64,000 nucleotides of DNA, from assembly GCA_035496935.1 (NCBI GenBank), contig DATJED010000014.1:310001-374000 (forward strand). Reading direction: 5' to 3'. The position numbers were made by a program, and so were the translations under genes. The notes beneath the pieces were generated by a model, which saw only the letters and a program-made list of their open reading frames with translations, was not told the origin of the DNA and did not search any database. The DNA comes from Pseudopedobacter sp035496935. Lineage in GTDB: Bacteria; Bacteroidota; Bacteroidia; Sphingobacteriales; Sphingobacteriaceae. Shown here piece by piece: positions 8,290 through 17,024 of the stretch; positions within the stretch are counted from its first letter, which is position 1, and each line of letters opens with the position of its first letter.

Positions 8290-10659
8290 TTATTTGCGAT
8301 TTTGATTAATAAAATATCTTAGATTCAGGTAAAAGCCCCTGCTAGGTTTTTGCAGACTAAAATTGTCGTACAAAAGGGCGTCTGTAATGTTTTTTGCTTC
8401 TAAACCGATGTTGTACCGCCCATCCTTAAGACTGTACACAATGTTAATATCCGGAGAAAGTTGAAGCGGGATACCATATTTTGAATCGCCTGTACTTTCG
8501 CCCAAGCTCGGCCAGTAAAGCCAAAAATCGTGGACAAAAAGTACGTTAGCGCCTACATTTAATGTATTGCCTTTTTTTCCGAAATCTTTAAAAGAAACTG
8601 AAGCATCGGCATTTCCGAAAAAGTAAGGGATATTAGGCATTTGGTCTAGATACACAGGGCTTACAGAGGTTTGTTGTTCCCCTGTTGCCGGATCGATCGC
8701 GTATTTTTGAAGATTTCTAAGATACTGGTAGGTTAACGTAAAGCCAGCGGAAAGCCAGTTTTTATGAGAATATCTTACTTCTGCATCTGCGGCCCAAGTA
8801 TTTACCCCCTCTAAATTATCTGCAACCAGCTTCGACTGGTTTTGGTTTAATCTTGTGTAGATAAAATCGGTAGCGTAGCGATAGGCCCCGTTAGCAGTGA
8901 CAGAGAAATGGTCTTCAGAATTTAAAGCGAAGCTGTAAATTACGCCTACATTCAGGTTATTACTGATTTGTGGTTTTAAGTTGACGTTTCCCTCTTGATT
9001 TTCAACATCGCCGAATATTTCTACGGCTTCGGGGAACCTGTTCGTAAGCTCATAGGAAGATTTAATTTGTAGGCTGGGATTTATAAAATAACTTAAAGCA
9101 GTTCCGTAGCCCAGTTTACTGGTGGCAGCCATATCTGTATAACTGCGCCCTGTGCTGGTATTTTGATGATAAAATTTACCAAAAACGGTTGCACTCAGTT
9201 TATCCTTAACATCAAAATTATAACCTAAGCCTAGTACATTTTTATTGGTTTTGCTAGGCCGTTCTAAGTTGTTTGATGAACTTAAAGGATCGTTTCCTTT
9301 TCTGTTGAATGTGCTAAATACATTGCTTAGGGCAAGTGAATGGTTTTCGTTGATTTTATAGTTCAACATCGCCGTAGCTAAACCGTTGTTGTTTTTATAC
9401 TTATATAAGCTCCGGGACCGCTCTCCGCTTGAGCCATTGGGTTTACTGTTTCCGTACCAGTCAAACCTTACATTCATAGTATCGATATTTTGTTCGTTCC
9501 CTAAATTGTAGTTGGCATTTATCGTAAGATCTAACCCTTTTACGATATCATGCTTTTTGTACTTCAAACTCGGCATAATGATATTTCCTCGCCTATGCCA
9601 TCCGCCAAAAACAGAAACCATTCTTGCGCCCGTTTGTATCTCTTTGTAATTTTTACCTACTGTTACGCCAAACAACAACTTATCTGCATAGCTTTTATTC
9701 ACTACACCTACGTTTGCAATTAACGCTTCGTTATGGTAAGTATCATGGAAGCGCCTTAAGGTTGCTTCTGGTGCATAAGCACCCGTGTAAATGTCTGAGG
9801 CCTCGACTTTAACTTTATAATTATTATCCGAATAGTTTTGGAATGCATTAATCTGCAACGTTAATCCTTTTTTTGAAGTGACGGCCGTATTTACTACACT
9901 GCGATGTGTGTTAAAAGAGCCGAAAGAATAAGCTGCATCAATGTAGTTACGATAGCGGTCACCGGTAACAATATTAACGGCTCCGCCCAATGCATCAGAG
10001 CCTAACCACATCGGAACTACGCCTTTATAAACTTCAATTCTTTCTGCAATATTTATGGGGATGTTATTAATCTGGAACGACGAGCCAAAATTGTCCATCG
10101 GAATTCCGTCAATAAAATACCTAACGTTATTTCCTGAAAAGCCATTGAGTGAAAGATTAAAATTAGAACCTACCCCTCCCGATTCACGAACTTTAACACC
10201 AGAAACACGGTCTAACGCACCAGAAATATCGAGCGTAGTGTTATAAAGCTTCGTAGCATCAATAGCAGTAACATTGAACGCCTGGCGGTTGGTTTCCTGC
10301 GTTTCTGTTCTTCCAATCACACTAACTGCCTCTAACCTTTGTACACTGCTAACCAAAGAAAAATTGACATTAAAAACAGATCCTTGCTTAACAGAAACCT
10401 GTTTTTGCTGCGGAACCATCCCAACCGAAGAAACCGTTAAAGCATAATTCCCGGCTGTAAGTTTTTCCAGCTTAAAAACCCCGTCCACATCTGTAACTGC
10501 GGAAACTGAATTGTTTTGGAGTTTAACCAGTGCACCCGGAATTGGCAAGCCGTCTTCATCGGTAATTTTACCGGTAATTGTTGCGCTTTGGGTTTGAGAA
10601 AAAGAAGCTAAAACAGCGATACAAAATATGGCCGTCAGCAAAAAAATTTTAATTTGCAT
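8290..10659 (-). CDS. TonB-dependent outer membrane receptor (siderophore type)
   Basis: The 789-residue protein has a signal peptide (residues 1-21), a carboxypeptidase-regulatory-like domain (about 27-105), a plug domain (about 125-232, ending AxGGAVNIVTG) and a 22-strand-type barrel ending in an aromatic strand. It would import a substrate across the outer membrane using TonB. The neighbours, a PepSY membrane protein, DUF4198 and DUF4374, favour an iron chelate; the exact ligand cannot be read. The 167-bp leader in front holds three stem-loops. The length and domain order are normal. Confidence 0.88.
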   Translation of the reverse strand: MQIKIFLLTAIFCIAVLASFSQTQSATITGKITDEDGLPIPGALVKLQNNSVSAVTDVDGVFKLEKLTAGNYALTVSSVGMVPQQKQVSVKQGSVFNVNFSLVSSVQRLEAVSVIGRTETQETNRQAFNVTAIDATKLYNTTLDISGALDRVSGVKVRESGGVGSNFNLSLNGFSGNNVRYFIDGIPMDNFGSSFQINNIPINIAERIEVYKGVVPMWLGSDALGGAVNIVTGDRYRNYIDAAYSFGSFNTHRSVVNTAVTSKKGLTLQINAFQNYSDNNYKVKVEASDIYTGAYAPEATLRRFHDTYHNEALIANVGVVNKSYADKLLFGVTVGKNYKEIQTGARMVSVFGGWHRRGNIIMPSLKYKKHDIVKGLDLTINANYNLGNEQNIDTMNVRFDWYGNSKPNGSSGERSRSLYKYKNNNGLATAMLNYKINENHSLALSNVFSTFNRKGNDPLSSSNNLERPSKTNKNVLGLGYNFDVKDKLSATVFGKFYHQNTSTGRSYTDMAATSKLGYGTALSYFINPSLQIKSSYELTNRFPEAVEIFGDVENQEGNVNLKPQISNNLNVGVIYSFALNSEDHFSVTANGAYRYATDFIYTRLNQNQSKLVADNLEGVNTWAADAEVRYSHKNWLSAGFTLTYQYLRNLQKYAIDPATGEQQTSVSPVYLDQMPNIPYFFGNADASVSFKDFGKKGNTLNVGANVLFVHDFWLYWPSLGESTGDSKYGIPLQLSPDINIVYSLKDGRYNIGLEAKNITDALLYDNFSLQKPSRGFYLNLRYFINQNRK

Positions 10660-10684
10660 TACTTTTAATTACGTTAGAAGTTTT

Positions 10685-10768
10685 CCGCTTCGCAGCGGTT
10701 ATTAGCCGTACGGTTGCCGCCGTACGGCCTTTTAAATAATTTATGGAATTGCCGTTCTATAAATTATT
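10685..10768 (-). promoter_or_regulatory. Three consecutive stem-loops in the leader of the TonB receptor gene
   Basis: Three inverted repeats follow one another between the DUF4198 gene and the receptor gene: CCGCT/AGCGG (10685-10698), GCCGTACGG/CCGTACGGC (10705-10713 and 10720-10728), and AATAATTTAT/ATAAATTATT (10735-10744 and 10759-10768). None is followed by a U-run on the transcribed strand, so they are not classical terminators. They could be processing or stabilising hairpins that set the receptor level. Confidence 0.55.
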
Positions 10769-10826
10769 CATGAGTTAGTGCCTGAATGCTCTAAACAACC
10801 AGTAAAGAGCAAACAGGACTTAAATA

Positions 10827-11546
10827 TTATTTAATTACTTCAAAGCTAGATGTTGCACCCTGCCACGCTGCAGTATAATTTTTGCCGTGATGTTCGCCAG
10901 TAACTTCCTGATAGTTACTTGCTTCTAAAACGTATCGTCCTGGCCATATCGGAGAAAATTCAATCATCCCGTTCTCATCTGTTTTGTATTCTTTGCTCCA
11001 TCCTTCCGGAGAAAAAACAGAAACGTTTTTACTTGCCAACGCTTTCCCGTTTAACACTGCTTTAATTTTTACAGGCGCATTCGATTTATAAACTTTGGCG
11101 TCAGTAACCGAAGCATGAAGCGGGTTAGAAATTGACGATGCATTTACAGCAGATACTTTCCCAACAGCAACCGTGGCCAACGAAGAGAACTCATATTTTG
11201 TAGTTCCGCCTAGTTCCTTAGCTTCATGAACTACCGTTAACACATACACACCATCACTTTCTGGAATAAAACTAGCACTGTAAAAGTTAGTTCCGGGTGT
11301 GGTTTTTAATTTGATTTTTTCTTTACCAGGAGCAGTCAACCACAATGAAAAATCCTTAACATCCGAATACCATTTAGCTACAGAATCTCTTTCGTTTGTT
11401 ACATATTCTCCGTAAAAAACCTTCACGTTATGACTGGCACCAATTTTTCCATTAGTACTTGTTTCTATCCATAACGCATGGGCAAAAAGCTGGCTGGTAG
11501 TTACCATCAGCAAAAAGCTGAAAAGAATTGATTTAAAATAGTTCAT
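10827..11546 (-). CDS. DUF4198 periplasmic protein
   Basis: A 239-residue protein with a signal peptide ending near Leu-Phe-Ala-His. The mature protein starts with His-Ala-Leu-Trp-Ile, the hallmark start of DUF4198, a family seen in nickel, cobalt or iron transport loci. Two beta-sandwich-like halves follow, the second ending in a transthyretin-like strand set. A role as a periplasmic metal or chelate binding partner is inferred. It starts 8 bp after the PepSY gene, so the two are almost certainly co-transcribed. Confidence 0.78.
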   Translation of the reverse strand: MNYFKSILFSFLLMVTTSQLFAHALWIETSTNGKIGASHNVKVFYGEYVTNERDSVAKWYSDVKDFSLWLTAPGKEKIKLKTTPGTNFYSASFIPESDGVYVLTVVHEAKELGGTTKYEFSSLATVAVGKVSAVNASSISNPLHASVTDAKVYKSNAPVKIKAVLNGKALASKNVSVFSPEGWSKEYKTDENGMIEFSPIWPGRYVLEASNYQEVTGEHHGKNYTAAWQGATSSFEVIK

Positions 11547-11554
11547 GTTTTCTT

Positions 11555-12829
11555 CTAGTTTTTGTTTGTTGTACTTTGTAATGTTGGTAGTTCTTCTTGT
11601 AGGGTAAATTTCTTTGAGAGATTTTTGGGGACAAAATTTTTGGCGACTGTAACTGCCTGCAATTGCTCCTCCTGTTTTGGCATTTTAACCTTTTTATTTT
11701 TACCGTATTTTCTGCCCCACCAAACTAAAAAACCGGTTATTGGTAACGATGCCCCGATAAGGCTGGCCAAAAACGCCAATACTTTTCCCGGAAAGCCCAA
11801 GATGCTTCCTACATGGATATCGTAATTTATTTTTCTTAGCTTGCTCCCAAAGCCCGCTTCGGCATAATCCACATCGTAAACAGGGCTATTTCCTTTCAGC
11901 TGTTTCAGCGTATGTTGGTCAAACTGGTAGGATTTGTTGTTGTAAAACTGACCGGCAGTTGGGTAAACGTAAATGCTTATGATTGATTTGGCTTTTGCAG
12001 TATCCGGAAAGCTGTAATAAAACCCTTCGGCCTTAGGATTTTCTTTCATCGCAAACAGAAAAGCTTTATCGATAGCCTGTTGTGGCGTATAAAATTTGTT
12101 GGCTTGTAAAGAATCAGATTCAAACCTGCTGTACGCTCCTAAAGACTGTCCGCCAGAAGTTACCCAGTACAAACTTTCGCTATACCATTTTATCCCATAA
12201 ACAGCGCCCGTCATTGCAATAGCCAGCGCAAATAAAAGCGAATAAAACCCTAACACATTATGCAAATCCAGATTTACCCGCTTAAAAGAACCGTTCCATT
12301 TTATCTTGAAACTTTTGTCTTTTGTTCTTTTGTTCCATTTTTTTGGATACCACCAAATTAAACCAGTAATTAACAACACCACAAAAATTAAAGTGGCATA
12401 ATTCACGACCGGACGACCTATTTCAACAGGCATCCATAAAAACCGGTGTCCATTTAATATAAAGCGAAAAAAATCAACTTCACCTTCTTTACGGTCTTTT
12501 TTACTGATGATTTCGCCAGTGTAAGGATTAACTTTAAAAGTGGAACCTCCCCTTCTGCCACCTACACCTATATTTACTGATCTTCCTTGTTGATAGGTTA
12601 CATAACTTACCTTTTTATCAGGATATTGTTTTTTGGCAATATCGCTTAAAGCGGAAGGTAACAATACAGGTTTATTCTGTTTTTCTATTACCGTTTTGGG
12701 TTCTAATAATGCCGTTATCTCCTCATTAAACACCCAGATGCAACCCGTGATACAAACCACAAATACGATGATTCCCGATCCTAATCCCAGCCATAAATGC
12801 AACCAGTTATTAACTTTTTTAAAAGTCAT
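11555..12829 (-). CDS. PepSY-associated transmembrane protein (iron-regulated membrane protein type)
   Basis: The 424-residue inner-membrane protein has a first helix at about 13-35, a PepSY-like periplasmic region, helices near 145-160 and 190-215, a second PepSY-like region, and a last helix near 345-370, followed by a charged tail. This is the PiuB/PepSY_TM layout, often encoded with siderophore receptors and thought to act as a reductase or in iron release. It is the first gene of the operon and has a promoter and a Fur-box-like palindrome upstream. Confidence 0.85.
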   Translation of the reverse strand: MTFKKVNNWLHLWLGLGSGIIVFVVCITGCIWVFNEEITALLEPKTVIEKQNKPVLLPSALSDIAKKQYPDKKVSYVTYQQGRSVNIGVGGRRGGSTFKVNPYTGEIISKKDRKEGEVDFFRFILNGHRFLWMPVEIGRPVVNYATLIFVVLLITGLIWWYPKKWNKRTKDKSFKIKWNGSFKRVNLDLHNVLGFYSLLFALAIAMTGAVYGIKWYSESLYWVTSGGQSLGAYSRFESDSLQANKFYTPQQAIDKAFLFAMKENPKAEGFYYSFPDTAKAKSIISIYVYPTAGQFYNNKSYQFDQHTLKQLKGNSPVYDVDYAEAGFGSKLRKINYDIHVGSILGFPGKVLAFLASLIGASLPITGFLVWWGRKYGKNKKVKMPKQEEQLQAVTVAKNFVPKNLSKKFTLQEELPTLQSTTNKN

Positions 12830-12857
12830 TTTTATTTAGACTAATTATTAATAACGG

Positions 12858-12888
12858 CAAAGATATAAGTAGAATGTCAAATTCCAAA
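12858..12888 (-). promoter_or_regulatory. Bacteroidetes-type promoter of the iron-uptake operon
   Basis: On the minus strand TTTG (12888-12885) and TATCTTTG (12865-12858) are separated by 19 bp. This fits the Bacteroidota consensus of a -33 TTTG and a -7 TAnnTTTG. The start codon lies about 28 bp downstream of the -7 box. Confidence 0.6.
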
Positions 12889-12890
12889 TT

Positions 12891-12913
12891 TTATTTATAA
12901 TTATTCTAAATAA
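12891..12913. promoter_or_regulatory. Fur-box-like AT-rich palindrome
   Basis: TTATTTA (12891-12897) and TAAATAA (12907-12913) are perfect inverted repeats around ATTATTC-type sequence, giving a TTTAGAAT-like core on the minus strand. It lies immediately upstream of the -33 box of the iron-type operon. The Fur assignment is an inference from the gene content. Confidence 0.4.
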
Positions 12914-12967
12914 TAGCACCGAAACAAGATACTTAAGCCTATAAACCGTTTAGTCCTTTATTATGTA

Positions 12968-12999
12968 TTTGCTTTTAAGCCAACAATATTGCACCTTTG
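12968..12999 (+). promoter_or_regulatory. Promoter in front of the SAM riboswitch
   Basis: TTTG (12968-12971) and CACCTTTG (12992-12999) are 20 bp apart. The second box matches the TTTG half of TAnnTTTG but lacks the TA. A start a few bases downstream would place the riboswitch at the very 5' end of the transcript. Confidence 0.45.
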
Positions 13000-13004
13000 C
13001 AGCG

Positions 13005-13112
13005 CTTATAGAGAAAGACGGAGGGATTAGACCCAACGAAGTCTTAGCAACCTGTTTAAAATAAGGTGCTAAATTCTATCCGGTTCCGATAAATTGGGGC
13101 GGAAAAGATAAG
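13005..13112 (+). ncRNA. SAM-I (S-box) riboswitch
   Basis: The conserved S-box core can be read in order: GACGGAGGGA, then AGACCC, AACGAAGTCT, TAGCAACCTG, AGGTGCTAAATTC, TATCC and a closing AAAGATAAG. CTTAT (13005-13009) pairs with ATAAG (13108-13112) as the base of P1. It precedes metH, and binding of S-adenosylmethionine would be expected to repress methionine synthesis. A hairpin GAAAGTC/GACTTTC at 13114-13142 may belong to the expression platform, but no U-run follows, so control may not be by simple termination. Confidence 0.9.
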
Positions 13113-13157
13113 TGAAAGTCAAAATACCGCACCCCGACTTTCTTAGTAAGCTTTATA

Positions 13158-13277
13158 TAGTAGCAAGATTTAAGACCCAAGATACAAGACACTTGTATTG
13201 CGGCTAATCTTGATATTATGTATTAAGAACTAAATTTTTGAAATATTCTCATTTTAAGTTCTTGATACTTGCTACTA
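13158..13277. repeat. ORF-less copy of the IVP-gene inverted repeats (MITE-like)
   Basis: TAGTAGCAAG (from 13158) and its inverted partner CTTGCTACTA (ending 13277) match the ends that frame the four-helix-bundle gene at 17025-17453. The outer sequence on the right, ACTTGATACTTAAAAA next to the ATG, is also shared with the metF leader. The 120 bp between the riboswitch and metH contain a further small palindrome (ATACAAG/CTTGTAT). It looks like a deletion derivative of the same element. Confidence 0.55.
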
Positions 13278-13296
13278 AATACTTGATACTTAAAAA

Positions 13297-16200
13297 ATGG
13301 ATATCAGAAAAGAATTACAAAAAAGAATACTGGTAATAGATGGGGCTATGGGAACCATGATTCAGCAATACAAATTGACTGAAGAGGATTTCCGTGGAGA
13401 GCATTTTAAAAATCATCCTTTAGATGTTAAAGGGAATAACGATCTATTAAATATCACCCGTCCGGATGTGATTAAGGCAGTACATGCTAAATATTTAGAT
13501 GCTGGTGCAGATATTATTGAAACCAACACTTTTAGCACCCAGCGTATTTCCATGGCAGATTACGGCATGGAAGATTTATCGTATGAGCTGAGTTTCGAAG
13601 GCGCAAAAATTGCAAAAGAAGTTGCTTCAGAATATACAGCAAAAAACCCGGAGAAACCGCGTTTTGTAGCCGGAGCCGTTGGTCCAACCAACCGTACGCT
13701 TTCCATGTCGCCAGATGTTAACGACCCTGGCTACCGGGCAATTTCTTTTGATGAGCTGGAAGCCGCTTATTACGAACAAGTTCGCGGTTTAGTTGACGGT
13801 GGCGCCGATTTATTATTGGTAGAAACCATTTTTGATACCTTAAACGCAAAAGTTGCAATTTTTGCCATCAAACGTTACGAACAGGTAATCGGTAGAAAAA
13901 TCGAAATCATGATTTCCGGTACCATTACCGATGCTTCTGGCAGGACCTTATCCGGGCAAACCGTTGAAGCATTTTTAAATTCCATGCGTCACGGCGAACT
14001 GCTTTCTATTGGTTTAAACTGTGCTTTGGGCGCAAAAGACATGCGTCCGCACATTGAAGAGCTTTCAGAAAAAGCGGATATGTTTGTTTCTGCTTATCCA
14101 AACGCTGGCTTACCAAACGAGTTCGGCGAGTATGATGAAACCGCATCGCAAACTGCAACTTTGGTTGAGGATTTTATCGCATCCGGCTTTGTAAATATTA
14201 TTGGTGGTTGTTGCGGAACCACGCCGGCGCATATTAAAGCAATGGCCGATGTAGCCGCTAAATATCCGCCAAGGAAAGTGCCAACTGCCGAACCGTTTAT
14301 GCGTTTATCTGGTCTGGAAGCTTTTACCATTAAGCCCGAAACCATGTTTGTTAATGTGGGCGAGCGGACAAACGTAACTGGTTCTCCCAAATTCTCAAAG
14401 CTGATTTTAAGTGGCGATTTTGATACCGCTTTATCCATTGCCCGCCAACAGGTTGAAGGTGGTGCACAGGTAATTGACGTGAATATGGATGAAGGGATGT
14501 TGGATTCTGAAGCTGCAATGACCAAGTTTTTAAACCTCATTGCATCAGAGCCGGATATTTCTAAGCTCCCAATAATGGTGGATTCATCCAAATGGAGCGT
14601 GATTGAAGCTGGCTTAAAATGCTTGCAGGGCAAAGGAATTGTAAACTCTATTTCCTTAAAAGAAGGCGAAGAAAAATTTAAAGAATACGCTCATAAAATC
14701 AAACAATACGGTGCGGCAACAGTGGTAATGGCTTTTGATGAACAAGGTCAGGCCGATAATTTAGAGCGTCGTAAAGAAATTTGCAAGCGTTCGTACGATA
14801 TTTTGGTGAATGATGTAGGTTTTCCGCCACAAGACATTATTTTCGACCCTAATATTTTAACGGTTGCCACCGGATTAGAGGAGCACAACAACTACGCTGT
14901 TGATTTTATTGCAGCTACAAAATGGATAAAAGACAATCTTCCGTATGCGAAAGTAAGTGGGGGGGTCTCTAATATATCTTTCTCTTTTAGGGGAAATAAC
15001 ACCGTTCGTGAGGCCATGCACTCTGCATTTTTGTACCACGCCATTAAAGCGGGTTTAGATATGGGAATTGTAAATGCCGGAATGTTGGAGGTTTATGAGG
15101 AAATCCCGAAAGAATTGCTTGAAAAAGTAGAGGATGTTTTGTTAAATCGCCGTACCGATGCGACCGAGATTTTAGTGGACTACGCCGAAACCGTAAAAAA
15201 CAAAGGAAAAGTTGTAATTAAAGACGAGGAATGGCGCAAAGGCACCGTACAGGAACGTCTTGCACATTCTTTAGTGAAAGGGATTATCGATTATTTGGAT
15301 ATTGATGTTGAGGAAGCCCGTTTGCAATATGCATTGCCAATTGAGGTAATTGAAGGTCCGTTAATGGACGGAATGAACGTTGTCGGCGATTTATTTGGCG
15401 CCGGAAAAATGTTTTTACCGCAGGTGGTAAAATCTGCTAGGGTAATGAAAAAAGCAGTTGCTATTTTAATGCCTTATATTGAAGCCGGAAAAGTTAAGGG
15501 CGCTAGCAGTAGTGCCGGAAAAGTTTTAATGGCCACCGTAAAAGGCGATGTTCATGATATTGGAAAAAATATTGTAGGCGTGGTTTTGGCCTGCAACAAT
15601 TTTGAAGTGATAGATTTGGGCGTAATGGTGCCCGCCAATAAAATTATTGAGGAAGCCAGAAAGCAAAATGTGGATATTATCGGGTTAAGCGGGTTAATTA
15701 CGCCTTCACTTGACGAAATGGTGCATTTTGCCAAAGAAATGGAGCGTGAAGGATTTACTATTCCACTTTTGGTAGGTGGCGCAACCACTTCCAGAATCCA
15801 CACTGCGGTAAAAGTTGATCCTTTTTACAGCGGTTCTGTGGTGCATGTTTTGGATGCTTCCAGAAGTGTTGGTGTTTGTAGTCAGTTATTAGCGAAAGAA
15901 AAAGACGCATATATCAAAAACTTTAAAGAAGAATACGAAAAAACCCGCGACAACTACAACAAGAAAAAAGTAACCAAAAACTTTTTGCCAATTGAAGAAG
16001 CTAGGGCCAATAAATATCAGATTAATTTAGAGAACTTAAATCCGGTTAAACCAAAGTTTTTTGGAACTAAAGTTTTGAATGACTATCCGTTAGAAGAACT
16101 GGTTCCTTATATAGACTGGACACCGTTTTTCCATACTTGGGAATTGCGGGGTTCTTATCCACGTATTTTTGAAGATGAATTTGTTGGCGTTGAAGCAAAA

Positions 16201-17010
16201 AAATTATTCGATGATGCCCAAAAACTATTAAAACGCATTGTTGATGAGAAACTCCTGACCGCAAAAGCTGTGTTCGGTTTCTGGCCAGCAAATTCGGTTG
16301 GCGATGATATTGTTTTGGAAGTTGAAGGAGTGAAAAGTGAAAAGTTGAAAGTTGAAAGTTCACAAGACGAACAAACTAACAACCTAAAACCTAACAAGCT
16401 GACCACTATTCACACGCTCCGTCAACAGGCAGAAAAACCAAAAGGTGAAGTTTATTATGCCTTATCGGATTTTATCGCTCCTAAAGAAAGTGGAATCCAG
16501 GACTACTTTGGTGCGTTTGCGGTAACCGCGGGAATTGGTACAGATGAATTGGTGGCAGAATTTCAGAAATCTTTTGATGACTATAACAGCATCATGACCA
16601 AGGCTTTAGCTGACAGACTAGCCGAAGCTTTTGCAGAAAAACTGCATGAAATGGTACGTAAAGATTATTGGGGTTATGTAAAGGATGAAAAACTCGGCAA
16701 CGAAGATTTGATCAAAGAAAAATATCAGGGAATTCGTCCGGCACCGGGGTATCCTGCTTGTCCGGATCATACCGAAAAAGCAACTTTGTGGGAACTGCTA
16801 AAAGCAGATGAAGAAATAGGATTAGAAATTACCGAAAGCTTTGCGATGTATCCAACAGCAGCCGTCAGCGGATTTTACTTCGCCAATCCGGAATCACGTT
16901 ACTTCGGTTTAGGAAAAATCAACAAAGACCAAATAGAGGATTACGCCAGACGCAAAAACATGGACGTAGAAACGACAGAAAGATGGATGAGCCCGAACTT
17001 AGGTTATTAG
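13297..17010 (+). CDS. metH: Cobalamin-dependent methionine synthase (MetH)
   Basis: The 1237-residue enzyme transfers the methyl group of 5-methyltetrahydrofolate to homocysteine through cobalamin. The domains run in the standard order: homocysteine domain (about 1-330, zinc cysteines in GLNCALG and GGCCGT), pterin domain (about 345-610), B12 domain (about 640-880 with the Asp-Val-His-Asp-Ile-Gly-Lys-Asn motif), and the AdoMet activation domain (about 900-1237). An insertion of about 20 residues sits inside the activation domain near residue 1010, encoded by a GTGAAAAG/GTTGAAA repeat tract. The SAM riboswitch upstream and metF downstream support the call. Confidence 0.97.
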   Translation: MDIRKELQKRILVIDGAMGTMIQQYKLTEEDFRGEHFKNHPLDVKGNNDLLNITRPDVIKAVHAKYLDAGADIIETNTFSTQRISMADYGMEDLSYELSFEGAKIAKEVASEYTAKNPEKPRFVAGAVGPTNRTLSMSPDVNDPGYRAISFDELEAAYYEQVRGLVDGGADLLLVETIFDTLNAKVAIFAIKRYEQVIGRKIEIMISGTITDASGRTLSGQTVEAFLNSMRHGELLSIGLNCALGAKDMRPHIEELSEKADMFVSAYPNAGLPNEFGEYDETASQTATLVEDFIASGFVNIIGGCCGTTPAHIKAMADVAAKYPPRKVPTAEPFMRLSGLEAFTIKPETMFVNVGERTNVTGSPKFSKLILSGDFDTALSIARQQVEGGAQVIDVNMDEGMLDSEAAMTKFLNLIASEPDISKLPIMVDSSKWSVIEAGLKCLQGKGIVNSISLKEGEEKFKEYAHKIKQYGAATVVMAFDEQGQADNLERRKEICKRSYDILVNDVGFPPQDIIFDPNILTVATGLEEHNNYAVDFIAATKWIKDNLPYAKVSGGVSNISFSFRGNNTVREAMHSAFLYHAIKAGLDMGIVNAGMLEVYEEIPKELLEKVEDVLLNRRTDATEILVDYAETVKNKGKVVIKDEEWRKGTVQERLAHSLVKGIIDYLDIDVEEARLQYALPIEVIEGPLMDGMNVVGDLFGAGKMFLPQVVKSARVMKKAVAILMPYIEAGKVKGASSSAGKVLMATVKGDVHDIGKNIVGVVLACNNFEVIDLGVMVPANKIIEEARKQNVDIIGLSGLITPSLDEMVHFAKEMEREGFTIPLLVGGATTSRIHTAVKVDPFYSGSVVHVLDASRSVGVCSQLLAKEKDAYIKNFKEEYEKTRDNYNKKKVTKNFLPIEEARANKYQINLENLNPVKPKFFGTKVLNDYPLEELVPYIDWTPFFHTWELRGSYPRIFEDEFVGVEAKKLFDDAQKLLKRIVDEKLLTAKAVFGFWPANSVGDDIVLEVEGVKSEKLKVESSQDEQTNNLKPNKLTTIHTLRQQAEKPKGEVYYALSDFIAPKESGIQDYFGAFAVTAGIGTDELVAEFQKSFDDYNSIMTKALADRLAEAFAEKLHEMVRKDYWGYVKDEKLGNEDLIKEKYQGIRPAPGYPACPDHTEKATLWELLKADEEIGLEITESFAMYPTAAVSGFYFANPESRYFGLGKINKDQIEDYARRKNMDVETTERWMSPNLGY
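16324..16371 (+). repeat. In-frame purine-rich repeat tract inside metH
   Basis: Units of GTGAAAAG and GTTGAAA repeat here and encode a Lys/Ser/Glu-rich loop, followed by a Gln/Asn/Lys-rich stretch. E. coli MetH has no such insertion between the corresponding strand and the HHLRQQ-like helix. The tract resembles the CTGAAAGC run between kduD and kduI. Confidence 0.5.
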
Positions 17011-17024
17011 AAAGATTTAAGTTT

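Noticed and set aside
14094..14633. 179-codon antisense frame in metH
   Set aside because: It is the antisense shadow of conserved metH codons.
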